Part shown: positions 45,354 to 53,623 of the stretch, piece by piece
Numbering within the stretch: position 1 is the stretch's first letter
How the letters are laid out: every line of letters begins with the position of its first letter
DNA from: Pseudocolwellia sp049933045
Lineage (GTDB): Bacteria > Pseudomonadota > Gammaproteobacteria > Enterobacterales > Alteromonadaceae
NCBI RefSeq assembly: GCF_049933045.1
Contig: NZ_CP187926.1
Span: 3,100,001 to 3,164,000, forward strand
Length of the DNA stretch: 64,000 bases
Reading direction: 5' to 3'
Position numbers and translations under genes: made by a program
Notes under the pieces: model-generated
Seen by the model: the letters and a program-made list of their open reading frames with translations, nothing else
What the model was told of the DNA's origin: nothing
The model's database searches: none

Positions 45354-45398
45354 CAATAGATATAAACTTAAAGCCAATTTATATCTATTGAGTTTTTT
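45354..45398 (+). terminator. Plus-strand terminator-like hairpin with no upstream plus-strand gene
   Basis: CAATAGATATAAA (45354-45366) and TTTATATCTATTG (45378-45390) form a perfect 13-bp stem with an 11-nt loop. AG and six T follow on the plus strand. The flanking genes both read on the minus strand and the minus strand has no T-run after the stem. It might end a small plus-strand RNA or merely close the HDOD transcript. Confidence 0.6.
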
Positions 45399-45409
45399 AT
45401 ATAGAACTT

Positions 45410-46255
45410 TTAAAAAATAACAGAAGATCCTGGAGATAAAATAGATAAAATACTGAGTCGATCAACATTACAAAAATGGTTAGCAGCAAGTATCATCTTA
45501 GGGTTAACTTTTAAATCAGCCAATATTTCGGCGCTAATCAATGAAGATGGCTTATGTTTTTTACAACTATAATTCAATAGCATGGCGCGTTTAGATAAAT
45601 ACAATAACTTAGTTTCAACTGTTGCAAATTCAAAGTCGTATTGGTCTTGATCTCGAATAGGCTCAATTAAAGTATAAGGTAGCTGCCACAGCTTAAGTAA
45701 ATCGCCACTACATTCCGCATAAGTAAATCCAATTTCACTTTTTTGTTTATCCCATGGCAGTTCAGCAGAGGTAAAAGTATTACAAGCTTCAATTTTAGTC
45801 GGCATACTTTGGTGTACCGCTAGTTCGCCAATATTATGTAATAAACCTAATATAAATAAGCGTTCTGCATTAGGTACATTTAATTCTGTCCCTAAAAATT
45901 TAATAATTAAAGCACAATCAACAGCTTGTTCCCAAAAGCTTTCTAAATATTCGGGGTCACCATCAATCGATTTAAATGCGTCTGTAATAAAGTAAGCAAT
46001 AATTAAATTATAAACTTCGGTGATACCTAAAACTAAAACAGCTTTTGAAATGGTTTCTATCTTACCTGGATAATTAAAAAACGAGCTATTCGCTAACTTA
46101 AGGATCGTTATTGATAAGGTAGGATCTAAAATTATAATGTCAGCTATGTCATCAATGGTTGATGAATCATTATCAATTAATTCTTTTATACGAGAAAAAG
46201 AGTCCGAAAGAATAAAAACTTCTTCAGCATTTTCTGCACATTCAAACGCATTCAT
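45410..46255 (-). CDS. HDOD domain protein (first of two paralogues)
   Basis: 281 aa. The HDOD fold is recognised from SRIKELIDNDSSTIDDIADIIILDPTLS and ANSSFFNYPGKIETISKAVLVLG, followed by the helical GLLHNIGELAVHQ segment. HDOD proteins are catalytically silent HD-GYP relatives that act as scaffolds in signalling and motility. It has the same length and layout as the protein at 53624-54469. The gene is monocistronic. The partner is unknown. Confidence 0.9.
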   Translation of the reverse strand: MNAFECAENAEEVFILSDSFSRIKELIDNDSSTIDDIADIIILDPTLSITILKLANSSFFNYPGKIETISKAVLVLGITEVYNLIIAYFITDAFKSIDGDPEYLESFWEQAVDCALIIKFLGTELNVPNAERLFILGLLHNIGELAVHQSMPTKIEACNTFTSAELPWDKQKSEIGFTYAECSGDLLKLWQLPYTLIEPIRDQDQYDFEFATVETKLLYLSKRAMLLNYSCKKHKPSSLISAEILADLKVNPKMILAANHFCNVDRLSILSILSPGSSVIF

Positions 46256-46338
46256 AACATAATTTCCTAAAGGTAATAAAAATGTAGACCTACAACTATT
46301 TACAAAGTAATGCTTTGCATCGCTAACCGTTTGTTAGC

Positions 46339-47172
46339 TTAAGTCCATTTTAGATTAATATGGTATGAAGTAAATTTACGCATATTAATAACTCCTTTAT
46401 CAAAAATAAGGTATTGCCCTTTAATTCCTAGTAAAACACCTGAAACAATTGGCGTTTTGTCAAAATTAAAAGAACTTATCTTTTCTAAGTACTGCTGTAC
46501 TGGGTAATTTAATTCAATTACTTCACTATCAAGTGATTCAACAGCATCATTACCATATTGTAGTGCAATATCGGCAAGTTTTTGAGAAATTTTAGGTTTT
46601 AATTCTTTTGCTCTAGCAATTAAATCTATTTTCTCTGGTGAACCTTTTAGCATAGCTCGCCAATTTGTTTTATCGGCAACAAACTCAGAAAGTGCAATTT
46701 CAACTAATCCCGATTGAATTCTAGAAGCCACTTTGAAAATAGGTAAGGCTTGAATTGCACCTTGATCAATCCAACGTGTAGGTATTTGTGTATGCCGAGT
46801 TATGCCCACTTTCAACCCTGAACTATTAGCTAAATAAACATAATGAGGCACAAAACAATTCTTTGTTCCCCACTCAGGATCACGACAAGTACCTAAATGA
46901 TGATGACACGTTTCAGGCTTCATAATACACATGTCACATTGAGCTAATTTTTGCATACATGGGTAACAGTGACCTTGCGAATAACTTTTTTTAGTTTTCT
47001 TCCCGCAATTACTACAGTTAATAACACCAATATGTTCAAGCGTGATTTCTTTACCAATAAGTTCATTTAAGGCAATGCTCTGTTCACCAATAGGTAATTG
47101 ATATTCAATATTGCCTTGTGAATCGAGTTGAGCGGTAAGTTTTCTGAGTGGACCTGTGTCTGATAAGAACAT
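46339..47172 (-). CDS. DUF2797 protein with zinc-finger and GIY-YIG-like segment
   Basis: 277 aa. A Cys-rich module at about residues 52-105 holds paired Cys (CSNC, CYPC, CDMC) and a His/Cys cluster (CHHHLGTC), probably binding zinc. It is followed by HYVYLANSSGLKVGITR, then PTRWIDQGA, which resembles the Y-Y...GIT...R core of GIY-YIG/T5orf172 nucleases. The N- and C-terminal parts are beta-rich and unassigned. The function of DUF2797 is unknown. It is divergent from a GIY-YIG gene of the YhbQ type. Confidence 0.85.
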   Translation of the reverse strand: MFLSDTGPLRKLTAQLDSQGNIEYQLPIGEQSIALNELIGKEITLEHIGVINCSNCGKKTKKSYSQGHCYPCMQKLAQCDMCIMKPETCHHHLGTCRDPEWGTKNCFVPHYVYLANSSGLKVGITRHTQIPTRWIDQGAIQALPIFKVASRIQSGLVEIALSEFVADKTNWRAMLKGSPEKIDLIARAKELKPKISQKLADIALQYGNDAVESLDSEVIELNYPVQQYLEKISSFNFDKTPIVSGVLLGIKGQYLIFDKGVINMRKFTSYHINLKWT

Positions 47173-47319
47173 GAATAGAACCTAAATTAGTAAAGAATGT
47201 ATAAAGCTAATTAATATCAAGTTGATTAATGCTTTTAATAAAGAAATGCGTTTATCTCTCGCTGATGCCAAGTATACTATGAAAACTTAATGCAAACCGC
47301 TACTAATCATAAACTTAAT

Positions 47320-47595
47320 ATGACCTCAACTTGGTACGTATATTTTTTAAGGTGTTCTGATAATAGTCTTTATACTGGTATAACGACGGATCTAGAACGC
47401 CGTCTATTCGAACACAATACTTCTAATAAATTAGGCGCGAAATACACCCGTGTTCGTCGTCCTGTTGAGCTGGTTTATTCTGAGGAACAGTCAAATAGAA
47501 CAACAGCAAGCAAACGAGAATATGCACTCAAAAAACTAAAAAAAGCAGCCAAAGAATCTCTTGTGATAAAACAATTTACCTCTAAAAAGACGTAA
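47320..47595 (+). CDS. GIY-YIG family protein (YhbQ-like)
   Basis: 91 aa from the ATG at 47320. An ATG at 47290 would add ten residues not found in relatives. The catalytic layout is WYVYFLRCSDNSLYTGITTDLERRLFEH, with the paired Tyr, GIT and Arg of the GIY-YIG fold, then KYTRVRRPVELVY and the conserved Glu in ASKREYALKKL. YhbQ-type proteins are small structure-specific nuclease-like proteins implicated in DNA damage tolerance. Single gene. Confidence 0.9.
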   Translation: MTSTWYVYFLRCSDNSLYTGITTDLERRLFEHNTSNKLGAKYTRVRRPVELVYSEEQSNRTTASKREYALKKLKKAAKESLVIKQFTSKKT

Positions 47596-47768
47596 TAATA
47601 GCTATATTTATCAGTTAAGCATTCAGAAAAAACATCTACCTGCTCTATTCCTTATAACCATCTATTATAACTTTCGATTTTTCCAATTGATGGTGTTAGA
47701 ATAGCCGCGCTTTAAACCATACGCTCATTACTAATCAATTAAATACACATAAGTGAAAATAATAAACT

Positions 47769-48476
47769 ATGTTTCTTGATGATTTCTACACCACCTCAAA
47801 CAACAAAATAAACTTCACACGCCAACAGGCAAGTAACTTTGCTAAGCAAGTCGCTGATGATTTTAATCCATTGCATAATATTGATGCGAAAAGGTTTTGT
47901 GTACCTGGTGACTTATTATTTTCACTCATACTGGCTAAATCTGGTTTATTTCAGAAAATGGATTTTACCTTTTCAGGTATGGTTTCAAACGATATTCACT
48001 TAAATTTCCCAAATGAAATTGATGATAAAGCTAGCGTTACCGACGATAACGGCAAAGATTACATGCATGTTAATGTATCAGGTAACTCAACTAAAAATGA
48101 AGCAAGCATTGAAGCTTTGATAAGAGCATATGTTGAATTTTCAGGTCACACTTTCCCACACATATTGGTTAAGTTAATGGCTGAAAATAACACGATGATC
48201 AACCCTTCACGTCCAATGGTTATGTATGAAAGCATGTCTATTGAGTTAGACAGTGTCGATTTTACCAGTGTAAAATTAATTGAATCTAATTCAAAACTCA
48301 CTATTGATGGTAAACGTGGCAGTGCTTGTTTAGCTTTCGACTTAATATCGAACGACGTTAAAGTCGGTCATGGTAGGAAGCACATGTTACTTAGTGGCTT
48401 ACGAGAATATTGCCAAGACACTATAGACGTTATAGTACAAGATTATAACGAAACAAAAGCAGCTTATATTAAGTAG
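47769..48476 (+). CDS. DUF3581 protein, hot-dog/MaoC-like
   Basis: 235 aa. The N-terminal part, FAKQVADDFNPLHNIDAKRFCVPGDLLF, resembles the MaoC hydratase signature (D-x-N-P-x-H with A-x-x-x-x-x-x-x-P-G). The later SMSIELDSVDFTSVKL segment could form a second hot-dog unit. Whether it acts on CoA thioesters is not known. DUF3581 appears to be limited to gammaproteobacteria. It ends at a strong terminator shared with the convergent membrane gene. Confidence 0.8.
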   Translation: MFLDDFYTTSNNKINFTRQQASNFAKQVADDFNPLHNIDAKRFCVPGDLLFSLILAKSGLFQKMDFTFSGMVSNDIHLNFPNEIDDKASVTDDNGKDYMHVNVSGNSTKNEASIEALIRAYVEFSGHTFPHILVKLMAENNTMINPSRPMVMYESMSIELDSVDFTSVKLIESNSKLTIDGKRGSACLAFDLISNDVKVGHGRKHMLLSGLREYCQDTIDVIVQDYNETKAAYIK

Positions 48477-48524
48477 GCTGATGTTTGAAGTTAAGTAAAA
48501 TAACGTCAAACAGACTGATTCAAT

Positions 48525-48558
48525 AAAACGCTAATAATTATCTATTATTAGCGTTTTT
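48525..48558. terminator. Bidirectional terminator overlapping the 3' end of the PGPGW gene
   Basis: AACGCTAATAAT and ATTATTAGCGTT form a perfect 12-bp stem around a short loop, with A-run before and T-run after. The right arm contains the stop codon and last codons of the minus-strand gene that ends at 48538. Confidence 0.85.
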
Positions 48559-48789
48559 TCGTTTAGTGAGTTTTGCAATTAAAGCATCCATTTTAACTGC
48601 TCCTTTGCGCATCATTCGTTGGCAATGCCTCAACCATACTTTTGCCCAAGCATGTTCTAAACTTAAAATAGCTAAGCCAATAGGCAAAAAGAGAAATGCG
48701 GGTCCGGGTAATACGATAAAAATGGCACCTATTAGTGTTAAAAAGGCACCGACAATATTGATCATCAAAGACTTGATTTGTTTTCCCAT
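48538..48789 (-). CDS. Small PGPGW-type transmembrane protein
   Basis: 83 aa from the ATG at 48787-48789, supported by an AAGGAA box 7 nt upstream. A longer frame starts at 48873 but adds an unlikely leader. The core INIVGAFLTLIGAIFIVLPGPAF and LFLPIGLAILSLEHAW carry the L-P-G-P pattern of putative PGPGW membrane proteins, two membrane helices with a basic tail. The function is unknown. Confidence 0.8.
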   Translation of the reverse strand: MGKQIKSLMINIVGAFLTLIGAIFIVLPGPAFLFLPIGLAILSLEHAWAKVWLRHCQRMMRKGAVKMDALIAKLTKRKNANNR

Positions 48790-48938
48790 ACTTATTTCCT
48801 TCGTTAATCTTAAGTTTGCTAGTAGCTTATAACTAGCAAATTTAAGACCAATAAATAAGTCTATATTAATCAATAAATTAAATAAAAATAAAACATATGC
48901 GATGCTATATATGATGAATTTATAGTATATTTCACACT

Positions 48939-49415
48939 TTATTTGTTATTTTGATACTCTTGTTCAAATTTATTCTGCTGCTCTGTTTTATCTTCCATAC
49001 AAAAGGCAAATACTTGTGTAGTTTTAGGTCTGCCACACTTTTTCGGACGTTGATAATATTCAAGCCACTGTAATTGTTTGTCGCCTGAAAAACGTCCTTT
49101 AATGACTATATTTTTATTTGAAGAGAAAACTTTCGGTGCATCTTCTAGTATAGATTTATCAGTTTTTTTAAGTTTAACGACCTTCTTTTTACTTGTACTT
49201 GAAGAAGTCGTTTTGTTATTTTCGCAATCCCACCACTTCTCGCGCGCTATATCTTCTTTCTTTCTCAGAGACGCACTGCTTTTAATCGACTGTCCTTGCT
49301 TTAGCTGAGATTGAATATTCTGGAACTTATCTAACAATCCAGCACACTCTTTTTTTGCTCCATAGGATTGGAACGACATTACCATTAACATTAGTGCTAT
49401 TAATCGAATAAACAT
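48939..49415 (-). CDS. Hypothetical exported protein
   Basis: 158 aa, family not recognised. A signal peptide covers about residues 1-19 (MFIRLIALMLMVMSFQSYGA). The mature part starts KKECAGLLDKF, has a Lys/Ser-rich low-complexity middle (STSKKKVVKLKK), and four Cys (C24, WWDC, KKCGRP, AFCMED) that could form two disulfides in the periplasm. It is monocistronic and divergent from the exported DNA ligase gene. Confidence 0.7.
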   Translation of the reverse strand: MFIRLIALMLMVMSFQSYGAKKECAGLLDKFQNIQSQLKQGQSIKSSASLRKKEDIAREKWWDCENNKTTSSSTSKKKVVKLKKTDKSILEDAPKVFSSNKNIVIKGRFSGDKQLQWLEYYQRPKKCGRPKTTQVFAFCMEDKTEQQNKFEQEYQNNK

Positions 49416-49518
49416 CTAAATCACTCCTTGATAATTGTTTGAATTTCATACAAATCACTTCAATCATAATAAAGCTTGATGTACAGTACAATGATAATTT
49501 GTTTATTAATCGAACAGG

Positions 49519-50367
49519 ATGTTCAGTATGACTAATTACCTTAAAGCCCTCTTTATTCTTCTTTTATTGTTTATTAGCTCTAATGCTATTGCGATTAAAG
49601 CACCTGCTATTCAATTAGCCACGCCATATAAAGCACAATATAATATTAGCCAGTATTGGATCAGTGAAAAGCTCGATGGTGTTAGAGGTTATTGGGACGG
49701 TAAAGTATTGCTCACTAAAAACGGGAATCCTCTTAATCCTCCTACCTGGTTCACCGCTAACTGGCCTGATGCGGCTATTGATGGAGAGTTATGGATTAAA
49801 AGGCATACCTTTGAACAAGTGATTTCATGTGTTAAAAAAAAAGAAGCTCAACCCTGCTGGCAGAACATAAAGTTCATGATTTTTGACTTACCCGAAAGCA
49901 AACAAAATTTTAGTCAGCGCATTGAAGAAATAAATACCCTGGTTAAGCAAGTTGAATCCCCCTACTTTCAAGCTGTTCAACAATTTAAATTACTCACCAT
50001 AGATGCTTTAAATCAAAAGCTAGCCGAAGTAGTAAAGATCGAAGGTGAAGGGTTAATGTTACATTATGAAAATGCATTTTATAGTACAGGTAGAACCAAA
50101 AACATAATGAAACTTAAACTCTACCAAGATGCTGAAGCTATAGTTATTAAGCACCACAAAGGTAAAGGAAAGTATTTAAATATGTTAGGTGCTATACAAG
50201 TAAGAACAATGGATGGCATTATATTCAAAATAGGGTCTGGATTTAGCGATGATGAAAGAAAAACCCCTCCGCCAGTTGGCTCAATAATTACGTATAAATA
50301 TCTTGGTAAAACCCAAAAAGGTGTGCCAAAATTCGCAAGTTTTTTACGCATTAGAGGAAAAGAATAA
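49519..50367 (+). CDS. Exported ATP-dependent DNA ligase (LigE-type minimal ligase)
   Basis: 282 aa. The first ATG is at 49519; the ATG at 49528 is an alternative with an AGGA box 9 nt upstream. A signal peptide ends SSNAIA, so the enzyme should act in the periplasm. The nucleotidyltransferase motif I EKLDGVRG holds the AMP-accepting Lys. Motif III (DGELWI), motif IV (EGEGLMLH), and motif V (KNIMKLKLY) follow, then an OB domain. These minimal ligases seal nicks and have been linked to DNA uptake in other gammaproteobacteria and Neisseria. It lies 2 nt upstream of a LysE-type gene. Confidence 0.9.
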   Translation: MFSMTNYLKALFILLLLFISSNAIAIKAPAIQLATPYKAQYNISQYWISEKLDGVRGYWDGKVLLTKNGNPLNPPTWFTANWPDAAIDGELWIKRHTFEQVISCVKKKEAQPCWQNIKFMIFDLPESKQNFSQRIEEINTLVKQVESPYFQAVQQFKLLTIDALNQKLAEVVKIEGEGLMLHYENAFYSTGRTKNIMKLKLYQDAEAIVIKHHKGKGKYLNMLGAIQVRTMDGIIFKIGSGFSDDERKTPPPVGSIITYKYLGKTQKGVPKFASFLRIRGKE

Positions 50368-50369
50368 TA

Positions 50370-50984
50370 ATGGAACTTCATCTCTGGTTATCATTTGTGG
50401 TTATTTGTATATTAGGTGCTTTGTCTCCGGGGCCAAGCTTAGCCTTAGTAATAAAGAATGCGGTTAATGGCGGTGTTGCTAAAGGTTATGCAACAGCGAT
50501 AAGCCATGGTTTAGGTGTTGCTTTGTACGCTGCTATAACAGCTACAGGTGTTGCGGTAGTTATAGTTAACACGCCTTTTTTATTCTCACTGATTCAATAT
50601 GCTGGAGCAGCATTTTTATTATTTTTGGGTGTGAAGTCTCTGCTAAGTAAAAAATCAAAACTAATTCCTTCTGAAGAAGGAGTTGTAGTAACAAATAATA
50701 TAAATGGTTGGCGAGATGGCTTTTTGATCGCTTTTTTAAACCCTAAACTTGCTATCTTTTTTATTGCTCTGTTTAGCCAGTTTTTGAATAGTGATTCGGG
50801 CATTGAACAAAAAGTAATAATGACGGTTACGGTAGGTACGTTAGATGCTTTATGGTATTGCTTTGTTACCTTCCTTATATCTAAAGGAAACATCATTAAT
50901 AAGCTTAAAGAAAATAGCTATATTGTAGATAAAGTAACAGGCTGTTTTCTAATTGCTTTAGCCGTTAGAGTTGTAGTTAATTAA
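50370..50984 (+). CDS. LysE/RhtB family amino acid exporter
   Basis: 204 aa with about six membrane helices. The family signature GALSPGPSLALVIKNAVNGG is at the N-terminus. FLIAFLNPKLAIFFIALFSQF is the second conserved block. Members export amino acids such as threonine, homoserine or lysine; the substrate here cannot be read from sequence. It follows the ligase gene after 2 nt, probably cotranscribed without an obvious functional link. Confidence 0.9.
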   Translation: MELHLWLSFVVICILGALSPGPSLALVIKNAVNGGVAKGYATAISHGLGVALYAAITATGVAVVIVNTPFLFSLIQYAGAAFLLFLGVKSLLSKKSKLIPSEEGVVVTNNINGWRDGFLIAFLNPKLAIFFIALFSQFLNSDSGIEQKVIMTVTVGTLDALWYCFVTFLISKGNIINKLKENSYIVDKVTGCFLIALAVRVVVN

Positions 50985-50995
50985 ATTAGAAATAG

Positions 50996-51029
50996 AAACT
51001 TGTGCTAATGATCAATCAACACAAGTTTT
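50996..51029. terminator. Terminator between the LysE-type and methyltransferase genes
   Basis: AAACTTGTG and CACAAGTTT pair around a 15-nt loop and are followed by TTAATATTT. The genes on either side converge, so it may serve both. The T-run is short. Confidence 0.6.
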
Positions 51030-51063
51030 AATATTTATAATTCACATCCATATAAAGCTAAGT

Positions 51064-51957
51064 TCAGGCTCTAGGTGAATACTTAAATAACAACACTTTA
51101 AGCCCTTTACCTTTATGAGCTTCTTTAAAAACCTCTGGTGATTCCATTTTTCTAACAAATTGACAATCCGGACATTCTCTTGCAACTTCTGCTAATAAAA
51201 ACTCTTCGTCTAAATCAGGAGAGTTTAAGCATAAGATCACATCGCCTTCAGGCGACATTAATTGTGGTAACCTTCTTATAATTTTGCTGTAATCTCTTTC
51301 AATATCTACACTGCCTTTTTGAAAAGAAGGTGGATCACAGATTAATAATTCATACGGTCCATATTTTTTCAAACGCCCATAAGATTTAAATATATCTACA
51401 CCTTCAAACTTAACTTTAGTTGTATCTTGTTTATTTAATCGGTGATTATCACGCCCTTTAGAAAGTGATGATTTACTTACATCAACATTAACAACTTGTT
51501 TAGCATTACCTGCAATAGCAGCAACTGAAAAGGCACAAGTATATGAAAACAAATTAAGTACATTTTTATTTTCACAAGAGTCTTTTACCCAGTCTCGACC
51601 ATTTTTCATATCAAGAAATAGTCCAGTATTTTGAGACTTACCAAATTCAATATTATATTTAAGGTCAGACTCTACCACCACAGTATGAGAAAAATCTTTT
51701 CCCCATAAAACCTCTGTTGGCGCAAACTTTTGATATCGGTGTTGTACTTGAACTGATTCACAATCAGGTATTAACTGACTAAGTGCAGCAACTTGCTTTT
51801 CAAGCCACTCAGACTCCACTGCTTGATATAAAGTAATGAATACGACAGGTGATAACCAATCAACATTTACATGTTCTAATTCTGGATAGGCGTGACCTCG
51901 ACCGTGAAATAGTCGTTGGCATTCATTAAAATCGGTTGCTGTAATGTATTCAATCAT
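51064..51957 (-). CDS. SAM-dependent methyltransferase related to RlmI-type rRNA methyltransferases
   Basis: 297 aa. The Rossmann motif I segment is VLNLFSYTCAFSVAAIAG. NVDVSKSSLSKGRDNHRLN is motif II, and LLICDPPSFQKG is the D-P-P-S-F catalytic loop shared with RlmI and RlmL/K. The PUA domain of RlmI is absent, so it is a shorter relative. The likely target is RNA, but the nucleotide is not known. It is monocistronic. Confidence 0.85.
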   Translation of the reverse strand: MIEYITATDFNECQRLFHGRGHAYPELEHVNVDWLSPVVFITLYQAVESEWLEKQVAALSQLIPDCESVQVQHRYQKFAPTEVLWGKDFSHTVVVESDLKYNIEFGKSQNTGLFLDMKNGRDWVKDSCENKNVLNLFSYTCAFSVAAIAGNAKQVVNVDVSKSSLSKGRDNHRLNKQDTTKVKFEGVDIFKSYGRLKKYGPYELLICDPPSFQKGSVDIERDYSKIIRRLPQLMSPEGDVILCLNSPDLDEEFLLAEVARECPDCQFVRKMESPEVFKEAHKGKGLKVLLFKYSPRA

Positions 51958-52023
51958 ATATTTCTCAAGTTTGTTGCTAATCTATAAAAGCTCTATCTGG
52001 ACAGGTAATAAACATCAGACAAT

Positions 52024-52049
52024 AAAAAAGCCGTATGATACGGCTTTTT
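52024..52049 (-). terminator. Terminator downstream of the sodium symporter gene
   Basis: AAAAAGCCGTAT and ATACGGCTTTTT form a compact stem around GATG-type bases. The A-run gives a T-run on the minus strand, 36 nt after the symporter stop. Confidence 0.88.
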
Positions 52050-52085
52050 GTTTGATTTGAGGATAATTAATTAACCTCAGATTAA

Positions 52086-53510
52086 CTAGAAACCAAAAAG
52101 ATTATAGTTAAAGAACTTTTGAGCAACGGTATTAATAAAAATACATAAAACGATTGCTGGGATAAAAGTTCCTAATGAAAAGTTAACGTATTTCTCAACC
52201 CAAGAACCAACATAATTTGGATTTCCTATCGCTAACTCAGCCGACAAATTATGCTTTTTCCAACGGTAGCTAACAAAAATACATAATAAAAAGCCATTGA
52301 GCGGAAGTATCGTGTCATAGAAAATGTCATATATTACGTCAAAGAAGGATTTACTCTTACCTGCGTAATCAACAAAGTCAGTAAAGAAGCTCACCATCCC
52401 AAAAGAAAGGGTTGCAAACACAGTCAGTAAACCAGCACTAAAAAGTAAAGTAAATAACGCTTTTCTACGTGTATGTTTTTTCTCTGTTATAAGATAAGAA
52501 ACAGGTACTTCAATAATAGAAACCAATGAAGTTATCGCTGCAAAAAACACTAACAAGAAAAAGAATGCAGCAACCGCACTAGCTCCAACATAACCAATAG
52601 ATACTTGTAGCGCTAAGAATATCTTAGGTAAGAAAGTAAAAATTAGAGAAACAGAGCTTTCACTTAAGTCAGCCGGATTGATAGCAGGATCAAATGAAAA
52701 TATAGCCGGTAATATCATTAAGCCGGCAGTAAAGGCGACAGCTGTATCGGTAATAGCAACTAATTTAGCGGAGTTAGCTATATTGGTTTCACGATTAATG
52801 TACGAGCCATAAGTAATTAAAATACCCATACCTAAAGAAAGTGAAAAGAAGGCTTGCGACAATGCTCCATTAATAACACTTGGCGTAATTTTCGTAAAAT
52901 CAGGAATGATAAAGAACTTAACACCCGCTAACGCGTTATCTAAAGTTAATACAAAGATCACCATTAATAACAGCATAACGAATAAGGCAGGCATTAATAT
53001 TTTAGCTGCTTTTTCTATGCCTTCTTTAACGCCAGCAACTAAAATATAATAAAGAATAGCTGCCACAACCGCCATAACACCAAAAAGGTATGGGCTATTT
53101 ATAAATTCGCCAAAGCCTTTCTCGCTTGCCAAGTAATCTAAATTACCTGTTACAGTTAAAGCGAGATATCCAAATAACCAAACGGTGATCACCATATAAA
53201 ATACAGCAATCATAAACGGAGTTAATACACCGATAAAACCAGCAGCTCCCCATAAGGTATTGTTATTAGTTAACGATTTATAGGCACCTACAGGTTGTTT
53301 TCCTGTTTTACGACCCACAGCCATTTCAGCAATCATTACAGGTAAACAAATAATAAATATAAACAGTGCGTAAACAAGTAAGAATGCACCGCCACCATTT
53401 TTTGCGGCGTTTACAGGGAAACCAACTAAATTACCAATACCTACGGCAGAACCCGCTGCAGCTAATATAAATCCAATGCGGGAACTAAAATGTTCTTTTT
53501 GTGTTGTCAT
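52086..53510 (-). CDS. Sodium-dependent transporter, neurotransmitter:sodium symporter (NSS/SNF) family
   Basis: 474 aa, about 11-12 membrane helices in the LeuT fold. The N-terminal sodium and substrate site segment SRIGFILAAAGSAVGIGNLVGFP and the GGGAFLL stretch are diagnostic. Bacterial members take up amino acids such as tryptophan, leucine or alanine with Na+. A Na+-driven carrier suits a marine host. It stands alone, so the substrate cannot be inferred from neighbours. Confidence 0.92.
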   Translation of the reverse strand: MTTQKEHFSSRIGFILAAAGSAVGIGNLVGFPVNAAKNGGGAFLLVYALFIFIICLPVMIAEMAVGRKTGKQPVGAYKSLTNNNTLWGAAGFIGVLTPFMIAVFYMVITVWLFGYLALTVTGNLDYLASEKGFGEFINSPYLFGVMAVVAAILYYILVAGVKEGIEKAAKILMPALFVMLLLMVIFVLTLDNALAGVKFFIIPDFTKITPSVINGALSQAFFSLSLGMGILITYGSYINRETNIANSAKLVAITDTAVAFTAGLMILPAIFSFDPAINPADLSESSVSLIFTFLPKIFLALQVSIGYVGASAVAAFFFLLVFFAAITSLVSIIEVPVSYLITEKKHTRRKALFTLLFSAGLLTVFATLSFGMVSFFTDFVDYAGKSKSFFDVIYDIFYDTILPLNGFLLCIFVSYRWKKHNLSAELAIGNPNYVGSWVEKYVNFSLGTFIPAIVLCIFINTVAQKFFNYNLFGF

Positions 53511-53623
53511 GAATGTCCTTCATTATAATTTTTATAAGGCATTAATTATTATTAATAATATCATTGATATTAAGATAACTGTTATCGACGTTAATAAAAC
53601 TTAATGCCCTTTTGTCTTTACTC

